64,000 nt of DNA from Litoribrevibacter albus (GTDB lineage Bacteria > Pseudomonadota > Gammaproteobacteria > Pseudomonadales > Litoribrevibacteraceae): positions 186,001 to 250,000 of the forward strand of contig NZ_BSNM01000016.1 of assembly GCF_030159995.1 (NCBI RefSeq), in the 5' to 3' direction. This document shows, one piece after another, positions 17,801-26,072 of the stretch (its first letter is position 1; each line of letters opens with the position of its first letter). The notes beneath the pieces were generated by a model. The model saw nothing but the letters and a program-made list of their open reading frames with translations. It was not told the DNA's origin and did no database searches. Both the position numbers and the translations under genes were made by a program.

Positions 17801-17828
17801 CGGGCTCTTGAGGAAGAGCCCGATTTTT
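17801..17828 (+). terminator. Intrinsic terminator of the urt operon
   Basis: A perfect 9-bp stem CGGGCTCTT / AAGAGCCCG with a GAGG loop, then ATTTTT. Confidence 0.9.
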
Positions 17829-17866
17829 ATGTCAGTAGCATCGCCTTTGTTTTGGCCGCACAGCTC

Positions 17867-18274
17867 TTAGTGACATTCCAACGAGCCCAATTTAGCTCCG
17901 CTAATTTCAATAGAACAATCCAGGTTATATTCTTCAGGCCCTCTTAGAGCAAACAATTGAAGCTCAAACTCAAAAGCGCTCTCGGTTATTCTCGGGTTGT
18001 TAAAACTGACGGCAGCAAAACCCTCACTAAACGACTTTCCGTCGTATGCACAAACATCCAAGTTATCAACTAACGCTCTGTTATTAATAGGATCAAGCAA
18101 CTCTGTTCGGATGCACGGAAAATCAGACTCCGTGCTAAATAAAACGTATCGGAATATATAATCACCGACCCGAGATGTTTCGAGAGTGTTGATGTACGAA
18201 GGAATACTAATTTCGCCAGCTTGAACAATAAAAGACAAACTTAGACCCAATACTACAGAGAAGCAGTTTTTCAT
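17867..18274 (-). CDS. Uncharacterised secreted protein
   Basis: 135 residues with a signal peptide (MKNCFSVVLGLSLSFIVQA) and a predicted beta-rich mature part containing four cysteines, which may form disulfides in the periplasm. The ATG follows GGAAGG. No family is recognised. It converges on the urt operon terminator, with no functional link seen. Confidence 0.65.
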   Translation of the reverse strand: MKNCFSVVLGLSLSFIVQAGEISIPSYINTLETSRVGDYIFRYVLFSTESDFPCIRTELLDPINNRALVDNLDVCAYDGKSFSEGFAAVSFNNPRITESAFEFELQLFALRGPEEYNLDCSIEISGAKLGSLECH

Positions 18275-18457
18275 AGATAACCTTCCTTTAAAAACAGCGT
18301 TTCAAATCAGCCCCTGCTCTTCTAAACCAGGAAAATACGGATGAACAATGTAAAGTCTATTCATCTATCAGCTCAGATTGGAAATTTCAGGTACGATGAT
18401 GGCTGCGTTTTATTTGGTCCACAAACTCTACCAGATTGGCTTTGAAAGGAAGTACTC

Positions 18458-18688
18458 ATGAAACATTTAAAAGGTCTTTTGTGTTCACTGGTGTATTCAC
18501 TTCCTGTTGCTTTCGGTACTTACTGGTTTCTTAATCAGGTTCATGAAATCCAAAGCCCTCAAATACCAATGGGGATAGCTGTCGTCCTTTTTTGTGTGAT
18601 ATCACTTTGGGGATTAATACGCCCAACGGGTTTTATACACTCTGTTAAATCACTCTGGATTGCTCTCGCGATTCTTAATGGCCTGTAA
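18458..18688 (+). CDS. Small two-helix membrane protein of unknown function
   Basis: 76 residues. Hydrophobic helices are at about 7-25 (LLCSLVYSLPVAFGTYWFL) and 38-54 (MGIAVVLFCVISLWGLI), with a third possible hydrophobic end. AAAGGAAG lies 6 bases before the ATG. No recognised family. Confidence 0.55.
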   Translation: MKHLKGLLCSLVYSLPVAFGTYWFLNQVHEIQSPQIPMGIAVVLFCVISLWGLIRPTGFIHSVKSLWIALAILNGL

Positions 18689-18859
18689 AATACGAATAAA
18701 ACATCAACCAAATATCTTAGACCCTAAGAAGCTCGATATTTGATGTTCAGACAGTTTTGTGAATAAATAAGCTTCCAAAATACCACAAGGATTTGCGGAT
18801 CTAATTCGCTGAATACACTGTGAAGCAATCACAGAACATTAATAGACTAAGGAGTAGTC

Positions 18860-19450
18860 ATGAGAAATCTAATCATCAAAATATCAACCTGGGCCTTTCT
18901 CGCAGGCCTAGTCTTCACAGGCATGGGTGTCTGGGAGATCATCAAAGAACGTAATGTCAGCCAAACCCCAAGTGCAATACAATCATCTGATGTAAATAAA
19001 ACCACCGAAGAGCTTGCTTATGCCACCATCCAAGGTGGACGACTCGACTTAGCAAACACTTACGAATATAGCCTTCAAACGAAAAAGTCCGATGTAAAAC
19101 TTAACTCAGATTATTTCATTCCAGTTAAGGACACTGAAACTGACGCCGTCATTTATGTCTTAAAAACATCAGATGAACCGAGCATCGAAGACGTACTAAA
19201 AACGGCTAATTTCTCTGGCCTATTACAGAACAGATCTGAACTTCCTTCGAAAATTCTAGATGCCTATAAGAAAGAATTCCCTAACGTAGATTTCGCCTAC
19301 CTTGATACAACGTACAAACCTGAAACCCTAATTGAAAAGATCAAAGGATTAGGCATCTTTCTTGGTTTATTACTTGGTGGTCTGGTTATTCGCACTTTAG
19401 CGACGAAAAAGCCTGAAAGTATTGCAACTGAAAACGCTGCTAATCCATAA
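18860..19450 (+). CDS. Uncharacterised membrane protein with extracytoplasmic middle domain
   Basis: 196 residues. A transmembrane helix lies near 10-27 (STWAFLAGLVFTGMGVWEI) and a second near 165-182 (GLGIFLGLLLGGLVIRTLA). Between them is a polar domain of about 135 residues, probably periplasmic. AAGGAG precedes the ATG. The C-terminal tail is short. Nothing in the family or context reveals a function. A weak hairpin (19465-19494) follows. Confidence 0.65.
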   Translation: MRNLIIKISTWAFLAGLVFTGMGVWEIIKERNVSQTPSAIQSSDVNKTTEELAYATIQGGRLDLANTYEYSLQTKKSDVKLNSDYFIPVKDTETDAVIYVLKTSDEPSIEDVLKTANFSGLLQNRSELPSKILDAYKKEFPNVDFAYLDTTYKPETLIEKIKGLGIFLGLLLGGLVIRTLATKKPESIATENAANP

Positions 19451-19497
19451 GCCTAATGCATAGCGCCAAGGCCTTATTTATTTAGGGCTTTGGCTAA

Positions 19498-19827
19498 AGT
19501 CATTTAGAAATACACACTAAGAAAGTATCTAAACATTCGTTTTATCATGAAGACAACAATTGGCGAGACAAAGACAACATCATTCTACATGCCTGCTTTC
19601 AACTCCTAAAAGATTGTGTAGAAAATGAAAATTTACTCAGTGGAAACACAGACTGGGAAGCAGATGAAAGACATTCTAAAGCACGTACCGAGCTAAAGGC
19701 CCTGTATCACTGGTGGCTTACAAGGTCTAAAGAAGATGGTAGTTGGGGCGAATCTGAACAGCAATATGAAAAAGACGATGAAATGCTTCATCGCCTAATT
19801 AATGTTCGCTGGGCGATGTGGACATAA
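19498..19827 (+). pseudogene. 5'-truncated phage-like gene remnant
   Basis: About 109 codons are open up to a TAA at 19825, but there is no ATG, GTG or TTG in frame and a stop just upstream. The encoded C-terminal part is convincing: LKALYHWWLTRSKEDGSW, then EKDDEMLHRLINVRWAMWT. This resembles the end of proteins seen in phage and prophage regions, with a WW-R core and an acidic tail ending LWT or MWT. It looks like the 3' half of a decayed gene, beside an S24 repressor that may share that origin. Confidence 0.55.
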
Positions 19828-19860
19828 AAGCTCCATTTTTAGTAGTAATCTAAACAGCAA

Positions 19861-20517
19861 CTAAACCTTCCTTCCATTCCAGATCACCTTACCCGCCACT
19901 CGGTACTGATCTGCGTTCTGCGGGTCAATCGTCCACGACGGGTAATCCGGATTATCACTGATTACCTGAAGTGCGTTTTTGTCGGACTTCAATCGCTTAG
20001 TGACTAGACCATCTTCAGTGGTAATCAGATAAATACCTTCTCGGTGTACTTGTTGTTGAGACATGTCGACCAGAATCATGTCGCCATCTTCAAGTGTTGG
20101 CACCATGCTATCGCCGTTAACGGTGACAAATGCCAGATTATCTGAAGACACTCTCAGATGCGAAGACAACCAGTTTTTGTTGAAGCCAAAGTGTTCAACA
20201 ATGTCTTCACTTTGAACAAGTGCCCCGGCTCCGGCACTGGCTTCCACATCAAACATGGGCGCGAATACCAAATCCTTACTGGACGCCGTTCCTGCCTTTT
20301 GCCCGCTGCTTTCTTCCCCTGTCAGCAACCAATTCAAGTCCACTTTGAATTCGTCATACAGCTCTTGCAGATAGGTCATCGAAGGACGGCTCGCCCCGCG
20401 ACAAATACGATAGATATGAGACGCTGATTTACCGGTTAATTCGGCAAACTGCTTTTTATTGCCCTGACAGATTTGTTCGACAACTAACTGGAAACGACGA
20501 GAAAAAGGCGTGCTCAT
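19861..20517 (-). CDS. LexA/CI-like repressor: XRE helix-turn-helix plus S24 peptidase domain
   Basis: 218 residues. The N-terminal helix-turn-helix spans about 20-66 (QFAELTGKSASHIYRICRG). The C-terminal S24 domain has catalytic serine S137 in NGDSMVPTLEDGD and lysine K174 in LVTKRLKS; an AG-rich linker ASAGAG at 93-98 is a possible self-cleavage region. It resembles phage repressors that are inactivated by RecA-stimulated self-cleavage. No phage structural gene remains nearby except the truncated fragment, so it is either a prophage relic or a recruited regulator. It is probably autoregulated through palindromic sites upstream. Confidence 0.85.
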   Translation of the reverse strand: MSTPFSRRFQLVVEQICQGNKKQFAELTGKSASHIYRICRGASRPSMTYLQELYDEFKVDLNWLLTGEESSGQKAGTASSKDLVFAPMFDVEASAGAGALVQSEDIVEHFGFNKNWLSSHLRVSSDNLAFVTVNGDSMVPTLEDGDMILVDMSQQQVHREGIYLITTEDGLVTKRLKSDKNALQVISDNPDYPSWTIDPQNADQYRVAGKVIWNGRKV

Positions 20518-20576
20518 ACGACGGACTACTCATGAGGTAATTGAAAGGGCGCGTAGTATACGCATATATAGAAAAT

Positions 20577-20599
20577 GGTATATAGCCAAGCTACATACC
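20577..20599. promoter_or_regulatory. Palindrome upstream of the S24 repressor, candidate operator
   Basis: GGTATATAGC and GCTACATACC form a 10-bp inverted repeat with one mismatch around a CAA centre. It lies 60 bp upstream of the repressor start. A second AT-rich near-palindrome (GTATACGCATATAT) lies closer to the gene. Confidence 0.5.
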
Positions 20600-20642
20600 G
20601 CCTAATCAACCTCATTGATTGTTTTCTTCGATTTCAAGCCAT

Positions 20643-21134
20643 CTAAGCAAGCGGCTTGAAAACCATCCAATAAATATTCAACAGCGGCAGAACCGTTGCC
20701 AGCATCCCAAAGCCCATCCAGAGTTTATTTAATTGCCAGTAACGCTCGGGGATTGCCTGTTCCTTACCAAAGGTTTTTGCCAACTTCGCCTGCTTCCACT
20801 GCAAGGGTACCAGCACCGCCGCCCAGATAATGCCTGAAGCGATGAATAACCCATAACCCCAGCTCAGCCAGTAAGTCGCCTGAACATCTATGCCTTGCTG
20901 GATCACCTGCAACATCCCTGTTCCGATGATTAATCCAGCCCCTGTAGCGGTAAAAATGAAATCGGTCAGGGTGACTTGCCGTTGAGCAAAGGCGACAATG
21001 CCAGGGTGGCGGGTGCGGTCGGCCATTACCTTCCACCAGGCAGTGACAATGATATTGCCCAAAAACAACACCACGCCCAGTATGTGCAAGCCTTTTAATA
21101 CAAGGTAACTGTTTAGTTCGAGTGAGGAATCCAT
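20643..21134 (-). CDS. DUF2269 family integral membrane protein
   Basis: 163 residues from the ATG at 21134, preceded by AGGAG; an ATG 21 bases upstream is less likely because the ribosome site would lie inside the gene. It has four hydrophobic helices (LVLKGLHILGVVLFLGNIIV, ATGAGLIIGTGML, GLFIASGIIWAAVLVPL, GMLATVLPLLNIYWMVF), the pattern of the DUF2269 family, whose function is unknown. The upstream region carries two copies of a motif that also fills the promoter of the TetR gene at 45 kb, so it probably belongs to that regulon. Confidence 0.75.
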   Translation of the reverse strand: MDSSLELNSYLVLKGLHILGVVLFLGNIIVTAWWKVMADRTRHPGIVAFAQRQVTLTDFIFTATGAGLIIGTGMLQVIQQGIDVQATYWLSWGYGLFIASGIIWAAVLVPLQWKQAKLAKTFGKEQAIPERYWQLNKLWMGFGMLATVLPLLNIYWMVFKPLA

Positions 21135-21176
21135 GTCTTTTTCTCCTTTATTCATCCATTAACTATCAATCGCCAA

Positions 21177-21230
21177 AGTTGACACTGTAAACATAGAGAA
21201 ACTTAGATTCATATGTTGTCATTGTCAACA
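21177..21230. promoter_or_regulatory. Two TetR-type operator copies upstream of the DUF2269 gene
   Basis: AGTTGACACTGTAAACA (21177-21193) and TGTTGTCATTGTCAACA (21214-21230) both fit TGTTGWCANTGWCAACA. The second is identical to a 17-bp site between the TetR and RND adaptor genes (45309-45325). The minus-strand TTGACA inside it could be the -35 element of the gene. Confidence 0.7.
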
Positions 21231-21353
21231 TCAACTTGTTTAGCCAAGTCATAACCTACCAGATGTCTCATGCCATCATTACAGCCACAACATGTAAGCC
21301 ACATAACTGATGGACTATTCTTGTTATGAAATGGGTCGTAATGAGAGATCAAG

Positions 21354-21932
21354 ATGCACATAGAAAATGCGCGAAGAGAGGATGCCAAGGCATTAGCTTA
21401 TTTGGTTGATTTGGCTGGTGAAGGACTACCTCGATATCTATGGTCTGAAATGATGACTGACGAAGCTAGCCCCTACGATGTAGGTGCTCAGCGCGCATCA
21501 AGAGACGAAGGCGCGTTCAGTTATAAACATGCCCGTGTAGTTTGTAGAGATTCAAGAGTTGTAGGTATGATGCTTTCTTATCAACTTGATGATCCATATG
21601 TGGTGGGTGATTTAAAGAGCATACCCAAGGTTATCCAACCATTAATTCAGCTTGAATCAAACGTACCTGGATCCTGGTATATTAATGCCATCGCAACCGA
21701 CGAATCTTTTCGAGGGCAAGGCATTGCAAAACGTTTAATGGAAGATGCCGAAACAACCGCGCAAGAACGAGGTATTCATCTGATGAGCCTGATCGTTGCA
21801 TCTGAGAATACCGCAGCAAAGCACCTCTACCAAACGCTAGGCTATCAATGTCAAGCATCATTACCTGTTATTCTCTATCCCGGCAGCCTGCATGGTGGTG
21901 ACTGGGAATTAATGACGAAGCAGATCATTTAA
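21354..21932 (+). CDS. GNAT family N-acetyltransferase
   Basis: 192 residues. The acetyl-CoA binding motif A is in ATDESFRGQGIAKRLMEDAE (about 122-141), and motif B is in NTAAKHLYQTLGYQ. The substrate is not predictable; many such enzymes acetylate protein N-termini, polyamines or antibiotics. The gene is divergent from the DUF2269 gene; its ATG has only a modest ribosome site. It could be affected by the TetR-type operators in the shared intergenic region. Confidence 0.85.
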   Translation: MHIENARREDAKALAYLVDLAGEGLPRYLWSEMMTDEASPYDVGAQRASRDEGAFSYKHARVVCRDSRVVGMMLSYQLDDPYVVGDLKSIPKVIQPLIQLESNVPGSWYINAIATDESFRGQGIAKRLMEDAETTAQERGIHLMSLIVASENTAAKHLYQTLGYQCQASLPVILYPGSLHGGDWELMTKQII

Positions 21933-22037
21933 TGTTCAATTAAACAAAATTGTCCGCTAGGATAAGAGCAATCACAGACAAGGAATGTAGAAAGGGTTTC
22001 TACAGATTTGCTAAGGCGATATTCACAAGGAGGAACC

Positions 22038-22433
22038 ATGCCTAGTGTCATGATTGAGGTCAGACAACAATACCCCCGCGAGACAGAACAAGGCATCATG
22101 GAAGCAGTGCATTCAGCACTTAGAGACAGTTTCAAAATCAAATCAGGGGATCGCAATGTTCGCTTGCTGGTGCATGAACCGCATCGCTTTGAGTGTCCAC
22201 CGGACCGAGAAAAGCCGGAACTCTATACCCACATCAGCATTGACTGTTTTGCAGGCAGATCGCTCGACGCAAAACGGAAACTGTACCGCACCATTGTGAG
22301 CAACCTGGAAACCTTCGGCATTCCACCGAGCCACGTCAAAATTATGCTTCGTGAAATTACCGCTGAAAACTGGGGCATCAGAGGAGGCCAAGCCGCCTGT
22401 GATGTTGATTTGGGTTTTAAGGTTGATGTTTAG
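22038..22433 (+). CDS. Tautomerase-superfamily protein
   Basis: 131 residues from the ATG at 22038, preceded by a strong AAGGAGG; an upstream in-frame ATG at 22008 lacks one. This start places proline at position 2 (MPSVMIEV), the catalytic N-terminal proline of the 4-oxalocrotonate tautomerase/MIF superfamily after Met removal. The length of 131 fits a two-unit (CHMI/MIF-like) fold, with a second beta-alpha-beta half ending IMLREITAENWGIRGGQ. The physiological substrate is unknown. Confidence 0.8.
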   Translation: MPSVMIEVRQQYPRETEQGIMEAVHSALRDSFKIKSGDRNVRLLVHEPHRFECPPDREKPELYTHISIDCFAGRSLDAKRKLYRTIVSNLETFGIPPSHVKIMLREITAENWGIRGGQAACDVDLGFKVDV

Positions 22434-22515
22434 ACAAATCACAAAGAGCGCTAAGCATGGAGACTGTATTTGGCCTGATGTTGCTGTGGCCGCGTAGCTT
22501 GCTCTCTGAAAATTA

Positions 22516-22550
22516 AAAAGGGCTGAGTAACTCAATTACTCAGCCCTTTT
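22516..22550. terminator. Bidirectional intrinsic terminator
   Basis: A perfect 15-bp stem AAAAGGGCTGAGTAA / TTACTCAGCCCTTTT with a 5-nt loop. The A and T tracts serve the tautomerase gene and the converging Zur-box operon alike. Confidence 0.9.
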
Positions 22551-22581
22551 CGTTTCGTAATACGTTCAGCCCCAGATCCAA

Positions 22582-23094
22582 CTACTCCTCATATGGCTTC
22601 ACTAACATCGCCGTCATTGAGTAGCTGGACGCGCCCATGCCGTTATCGAAGGTTTCCAGCTTTAGCGTACCTTCAATCACGAAGGGATACCAAATGCCTT
22701 CGACCTCGGCACCTTTCGGGAACTTCACGTGAATCATTTGATTTGGCGGCGGTGGTGGCACGTGAATACACGCCCCCATGTATGGCGCCAGAAAGAACTC
22801 TATCAGTTCACCTTTGTCATTGGTCTCCAACGGCACCATATAACCCGCAATACGGATGTGTTTATTTTCGAACTTGTCGACTACCTTGCTGGAGAACATC
22901 ACTTCCGGCAGTGAGTTCTTATCGAAGGGATTGTCATGACCAATTTCCGGCATCTTTTCCATTGCTTCAATGTCTTCTTCAGGCATCAAATCCAGCCAGT
23001 TAATTTCCGTAATTTTCCCGTCGGAGGCTGCCCAAGCCGTTAGAGTCAACATCGTAAATACGACAAATACGAGAGACGAAATGATCTGTTTCAT
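22582..23094 (-). CDS. DUF3299 family periplasmic protein
   Basis: 170 residues with a signal peptide (MKQIISSLVFVVFTMLTLTAWA) and a DUF3299 domain: HIRIAGYMVPLE, then EFFLAPYMGACIHVPPPPPNQM with a conserved Cys-His pair, then the end GTLKLETFDNGMGASSYSM. Members occur next to FtsX-like ABC systems linked to metal homeostasis, and the Cys-His motif could bind metal. It is the last gene of the Zur-box operon, 16 bp after the permease. Confidence 0.8.
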   Translation of the reverse strand: MKQIISSLVFVVFTMLTLTAWAASDGKITEINWLDLMPEEDIEAMEKMPEIGHDNPFDKNSLPEVMFSSKVVDKFENKHIRIAGYMVPLETNDKGELIEFFLAPYMGACIHVPPPPPNQMIHVKFPKGAEVEGIWYPFVIEGTLKLETFDNGMGASSYSMTAMLVKPYEE

Positions 23095-23110
23095 AAGTAA
23101 ACTTTTCTCT

Positions 23111-24373
23111 TTAAGTACGGACGGTCAGTCCATCAAACAAACTGTTTTTATACGCTCGCCAGCCAGGAATCAAACTCATTATCAAAGCAGCAAACACAAT
23201 TACCAGCACAATTCCCGCCTCTTTCAAGTTCGGCGCACTGATCGCAAGGTGAATACCAAACCAATCCACAAAGTAAGAGCTTAATCCATACAAGCTCAAG
23301 TACAAAGCAGCCCAGCCCAACAACGCGCCTAACACCGCAATAAATAAGGCTTCATTGGTCAGTAAAAAGAAAATGTGATGAGGCCGCGCACCCACTGCAC
23401 GAAGAATAGCAATTTCCCGACGGCGCTCCTGCAACGATGACAGCATGGTAATCATCATACCTAACAGAGTACTAAACACGACGAGAGCAGACACCACCAG
23501 CAGAGACTTTTCTGCGATGCCAATTAGCTGCCAAAGCTCCTGTAAGGTCAGTGCCGGCATGATTGCCAACAATGCTTCTTCCCGATACTCATTGATCGCA
23601 CGCTGTAACTGAAACGCAGCCATACGCGATTTCAGTCCGACAAACGCGGCAGTGATGGTCTCCGGTTGCAGATCTTTGCCTTCAAAGTCCTGATGACTGA
23701 GTTTCAAACTTTTCGCACTGGGGGAACCACTTTGCCAACCTTCGTGAATGGCTTCAATACCGGCCAGCGATACAAACACAGTGCGATCAGAAGGCGTACC
23801 GGTCGGCGCAAGAATACCAACAACTTTGAAGGGAAGATTATCGTGTTTTACAAAACTGACGGTTCCTGCACCATGAGCAATGACGATATTTTCGCCCAAT
23901 TGATAACCGAGCGTCTTCGCAACATCCGCCCCGAGTACCACATCAAATACCTCGTCAAAGGTGACACCTTGAGCAAAGGTCAGCGACTGTTTCGCACCAT
24001 ATTGAATATGTTCAAAATACGCCGGTGTGGTTCCTAAGACCCGGAAACCTTTATGGGAATCCCCCAATGCAATCGGCACCGACCAAGCCACCGAACGACT
24101 GGATGCAATGTCCTGATAGCTCTGCCAACTGATGTTATTGGTGGCGTTACCTATGCGAAAGACACTGTAGAGGAGTAAATTCACCGGGCCAGAACGGGCT
24201 CCGATAATTAAATCTGTTCCAGATACCGTCGATATAAAACTTTGCCGTGTTTCAGTGCGAACCTTCTCCACACCGAGCAATAACAACACACCCAACGCAA
24301 AAGACAACACCGTTAACACACTGGTTATTTTACGGTTTGCCAAACTCTTCCAGCTCAATGCCCAAAGATTCAC
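23111..24373 (-). CDS. FtsX/LolE-like ABC transporter permease
   Basis: 420 residues. An N-terminal helix near 18-36 (ITSVLTVLSFALGVLLLLG) is followed by a large periplasmic MacB-PCD-like domain (about 40-280), then three C-terminal helices of the FtsX domain with the loop ERRREIAILRAVGARPHHIF. This is the MacB/LolCE architecture, which works by mechanotransmission and not by import through a channel. It overlaps the ATPase gene by 4 bp, so the two form one complex. Confidence 0.88.
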   Translation of the reverse strand: MNLWALSWKSLANRKITSVLTVLSFALGVLLLLGVEKVRTETRQSFISTVSGTDLIIGARSGPVNLLLYSVFRIGNATNNISWQSYQDIASSRSVAWSVPIALGDSHKGFRVLGTTPAYFEHIQYGAKQSLTFAQGVTFDEVFDVVLGADVAKTLGYQLGENIVIAHGAGTVSFVKHDNLPFKVVGILAPTGTPSDRTVFVSLAGIEAIHEGWQSGSPSAKSLKLSHQDFEGKDLQPETITAAFVGLKSRMAAFQLQRAINEYREEALLAIMPALTLQELWQLIGIAEKSLLVVSALVVFSTLLGMMITMLSSLQERRREIAILRAVGARPHHIFFLLTNEALFIAVLGALLGWAALYLSLYGLSSYFVDWFGIHLAISAPNLKEAGIVLVIVFAALIMSLIPGWRAYKNSLFDGLTVRT

Positions 24374-25089
24374 AGTGCACCTCCCTGCTCATTGTTCATC
24401 GATGTGTTTGACCACCGAACCACATCAGAGATATTCACCTCGCGATCAAACAGAGAGGCCAAGGTGCGGTCGTGACTGACGAAAACCAAGGTTGCACCGT
24501 GGCTCTGACACTGGTGAAAGAGCAAGTCGAGATAACCATCACGTGTTTCTTCGTCCAATGCAGACGTTGGTTCATCGGCAATGATTAGCTGAGGTTTACC
24601 CGCCAATACCCTTGCCGCAGCCACGCGTTGCTGCTGACCAATGCTCAGGTGAAATACTTGTTTCTCAGCCAACTGGGAGTCAATACCTAGTTCGTCGAGC
24701 AGGGTAAACGCATCCTTTTGGGAAATCTTACGTTGTTTGGAAAAGCGTCCGGTAAGCAAGACATTCTCAAGCGCCGTTAAATACGGAATTAAATTGAATT
24801 GCTGAAAGATTAACCCCAGATGATCGGCTCTGAAACGATCACGCTGCTTGGCGGACATGCTCTGTAGATCCTTCTGTAATACAGCCAACCGCCCCGTCGT
24901 GGCCGTGGTCACGCCGCCAATCAAACTTAACAAGGTGGATTTTCCTGAACCACTGGCACCTTTGAGAAACACCCGTTCTCCTGCCAACACCTCAAGCTGA
25001 TCGACGTGCATAACAGGTGATTGTTTGGACCATTGAAATTCCAGCCCCGAGATTTCTAATACGGTCTCTGATAAAACTGCATCTGACAT
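24370..25089 (-). CDS. ABC transporter ATP-binding protein (LolD/MacB class)
   Basis: 239 residues from the ATG at 25089 (MSDAVLSETVLEISGL); a longer frame to 25221 has no better ribosome site and an unconvincing Cys-rich extension. Walker A is GASGSGKST, the signature LSIGQQQR, Walker B LIIADEPTSALD, and H-loop VFVSHD. It pairs with the FtsX-like permease downstream. In the Zur context it probably powers an envelope process connected with zinc. Confidence 0.88.
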   Translation of the reverse strand: MSDAVLSETVLEISGLEFQWSKQSPVMHVDQLEVLAGERVFLKGASGSGKSTLLSLIGGVTTATTGRLAVLQKDLQSMSAKQRDRFRADHLGLIFQQFNLIPYLTALENVLLTGRFSKQRKISQKDAFTLLDELGIDSQLAEKQVFHLSIGQQQRVAAARVLAGKPQLIIADEPTSALDEETRDGYLDLLFHQCQSHGATLVFVSHDRTLASLFDREVNISDVVRWSNTSMNNEQGGAL

Positions 25090-25246
25090 GGCGTACTTTT
25101 TTAACCCTGGTTGTCCTGAGCAATCCGCTGAGCAATCCAGATTGACGAAGCATTGCTCGCTGTGAACTGACATATGAAAACGGCAGGACACTACTCCTGC
25201 CGCATGACAATAAGATGACAAGACAAGTGTGCGACGAATGGACGGA

Positions 25247-25954
25247 CTAGCGCAAGTCCATGCTTGGTTGGTTAGGAGTCAATTCTGATTTTTTCACCGC
25301 CGTCTCACCAAACCAATTGGCTTCAATCTCTTGTAAGGTCGGCACTTGCTTAAATAACAGGATATTCAGCTCTGCAAGTTCAGAAGGATCAGCACATTCA
25401 ACGTGATAGGTGATCTCAAACTCACTGTGTCCGTTCTCTTCCTCATGATCATGCTCTTTATGCGTGCGCTCGTCATCGTGATCTTGGTGCATACCGTGAT
25501 GTCCATCATGCTGACCATGCTCTTCATGATGATTATTTTCTTCGTGGTGCTCATGGTCATCGCCTGACAACAGTGCACTTTCAATGGTGGCCTGTTCAAA
25601 CTGACAGTGCGCTTCCTCATTAAACGACACCACGTTCTGCCCTTGTTGTAAGAAGGCATGAATTATTTCGATTTGGTCTTTCTGCGCCTGAGTTTCAGGC
25701 TGGTGCTCAAACCCCACCATATCCATTGCCGGTATTTCAAACGACAGCTCGACCTCATTTCCTTCCTGAGCTGCATTCAATATCGCATGGCCGTGTTCAT
25801 GCGCCTGATGTTGACGTAGCCCTTGTTGGCTTAGGTCTGGTTGTGTTGGTTCTGGTTGTGTTAGCTCTGCGAACACGCCATTGGATGCCATCAGCCCAAA
25901 TAACCCTGCCATGCGAACGGCTCCCGATAAAGACACAGATCTCTTTAATTTCAT
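25247..25954 (-). CDS. DUF2796 His-rich periplasmic protein, candidate zinc-binding component
   Basis: 235 residues from the ATG at 25954, behind TTGGAG. It has a signal peptide (about 1-29), an HEHGHAILN motif, a DUF2796 core, and a long low-complexity stretch packed with His, Asp and Glu (about 135-175, for example HEHHEENNHHEEHGQH), followed by the core end FEITYHVECADP. Proteins of this family belong to Zur-controlled zinc systems in gammaproteobacteria (ZrgA-like). A Zur box lies 33 bp upstream. A hairpin (25181-25202) separates it from the ATPase gene. Confidence 0.85.
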   Translation of the reverse strand: MKLKRSVSLSGAVRMAGLFGLMASNGVFAELTQPEPTQPDLSQQGLRQHQAHEHGHAILNAAQEGNEVELSFEIPAMDMVGFEHQPETQAQKDQIEIIHAFLQQGQNVVSFNEEAHCQFEQATIESALLSGDDHEHHEENNHHEEHGQHDGHHGMHQDHDDERTHKEHDHEEENGHSEFEITYHVECADPSELAELNILLFKQVPTLQEIEANWFGETAVKKSELTPNQPSMDLR

Positions 25955-25986
25955 CGATGAAAACTCCAAAACATCTCAATATTTTA

Positions 25987-26009
25987 AATATGTTATAACA
26001 TAACATTTT
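25987..26009. promoter_or_regulatory. Zur box
   Basis: AATATGTTATAACATAACAT is close to the gammaproteobacterial Zur consensus, with GTTATA-N-ATAAC dyad symmetry. It lies directly upstream of the DUF2796 gene. Confidence 0.8.
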
Positions 26010-26072
26010 AAGAAGAAACAACAATGCACAGGAAAGATGACAAACAAGTAACAGCAGAATGACAGACAAGAG

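Noticed and set aside
17867-22433. Complete prophage or genomic island
   Set aside because: There is no integrase, structural phage gene or direct-repeat attachment pair; only a repressor and one gene fragment are seen.
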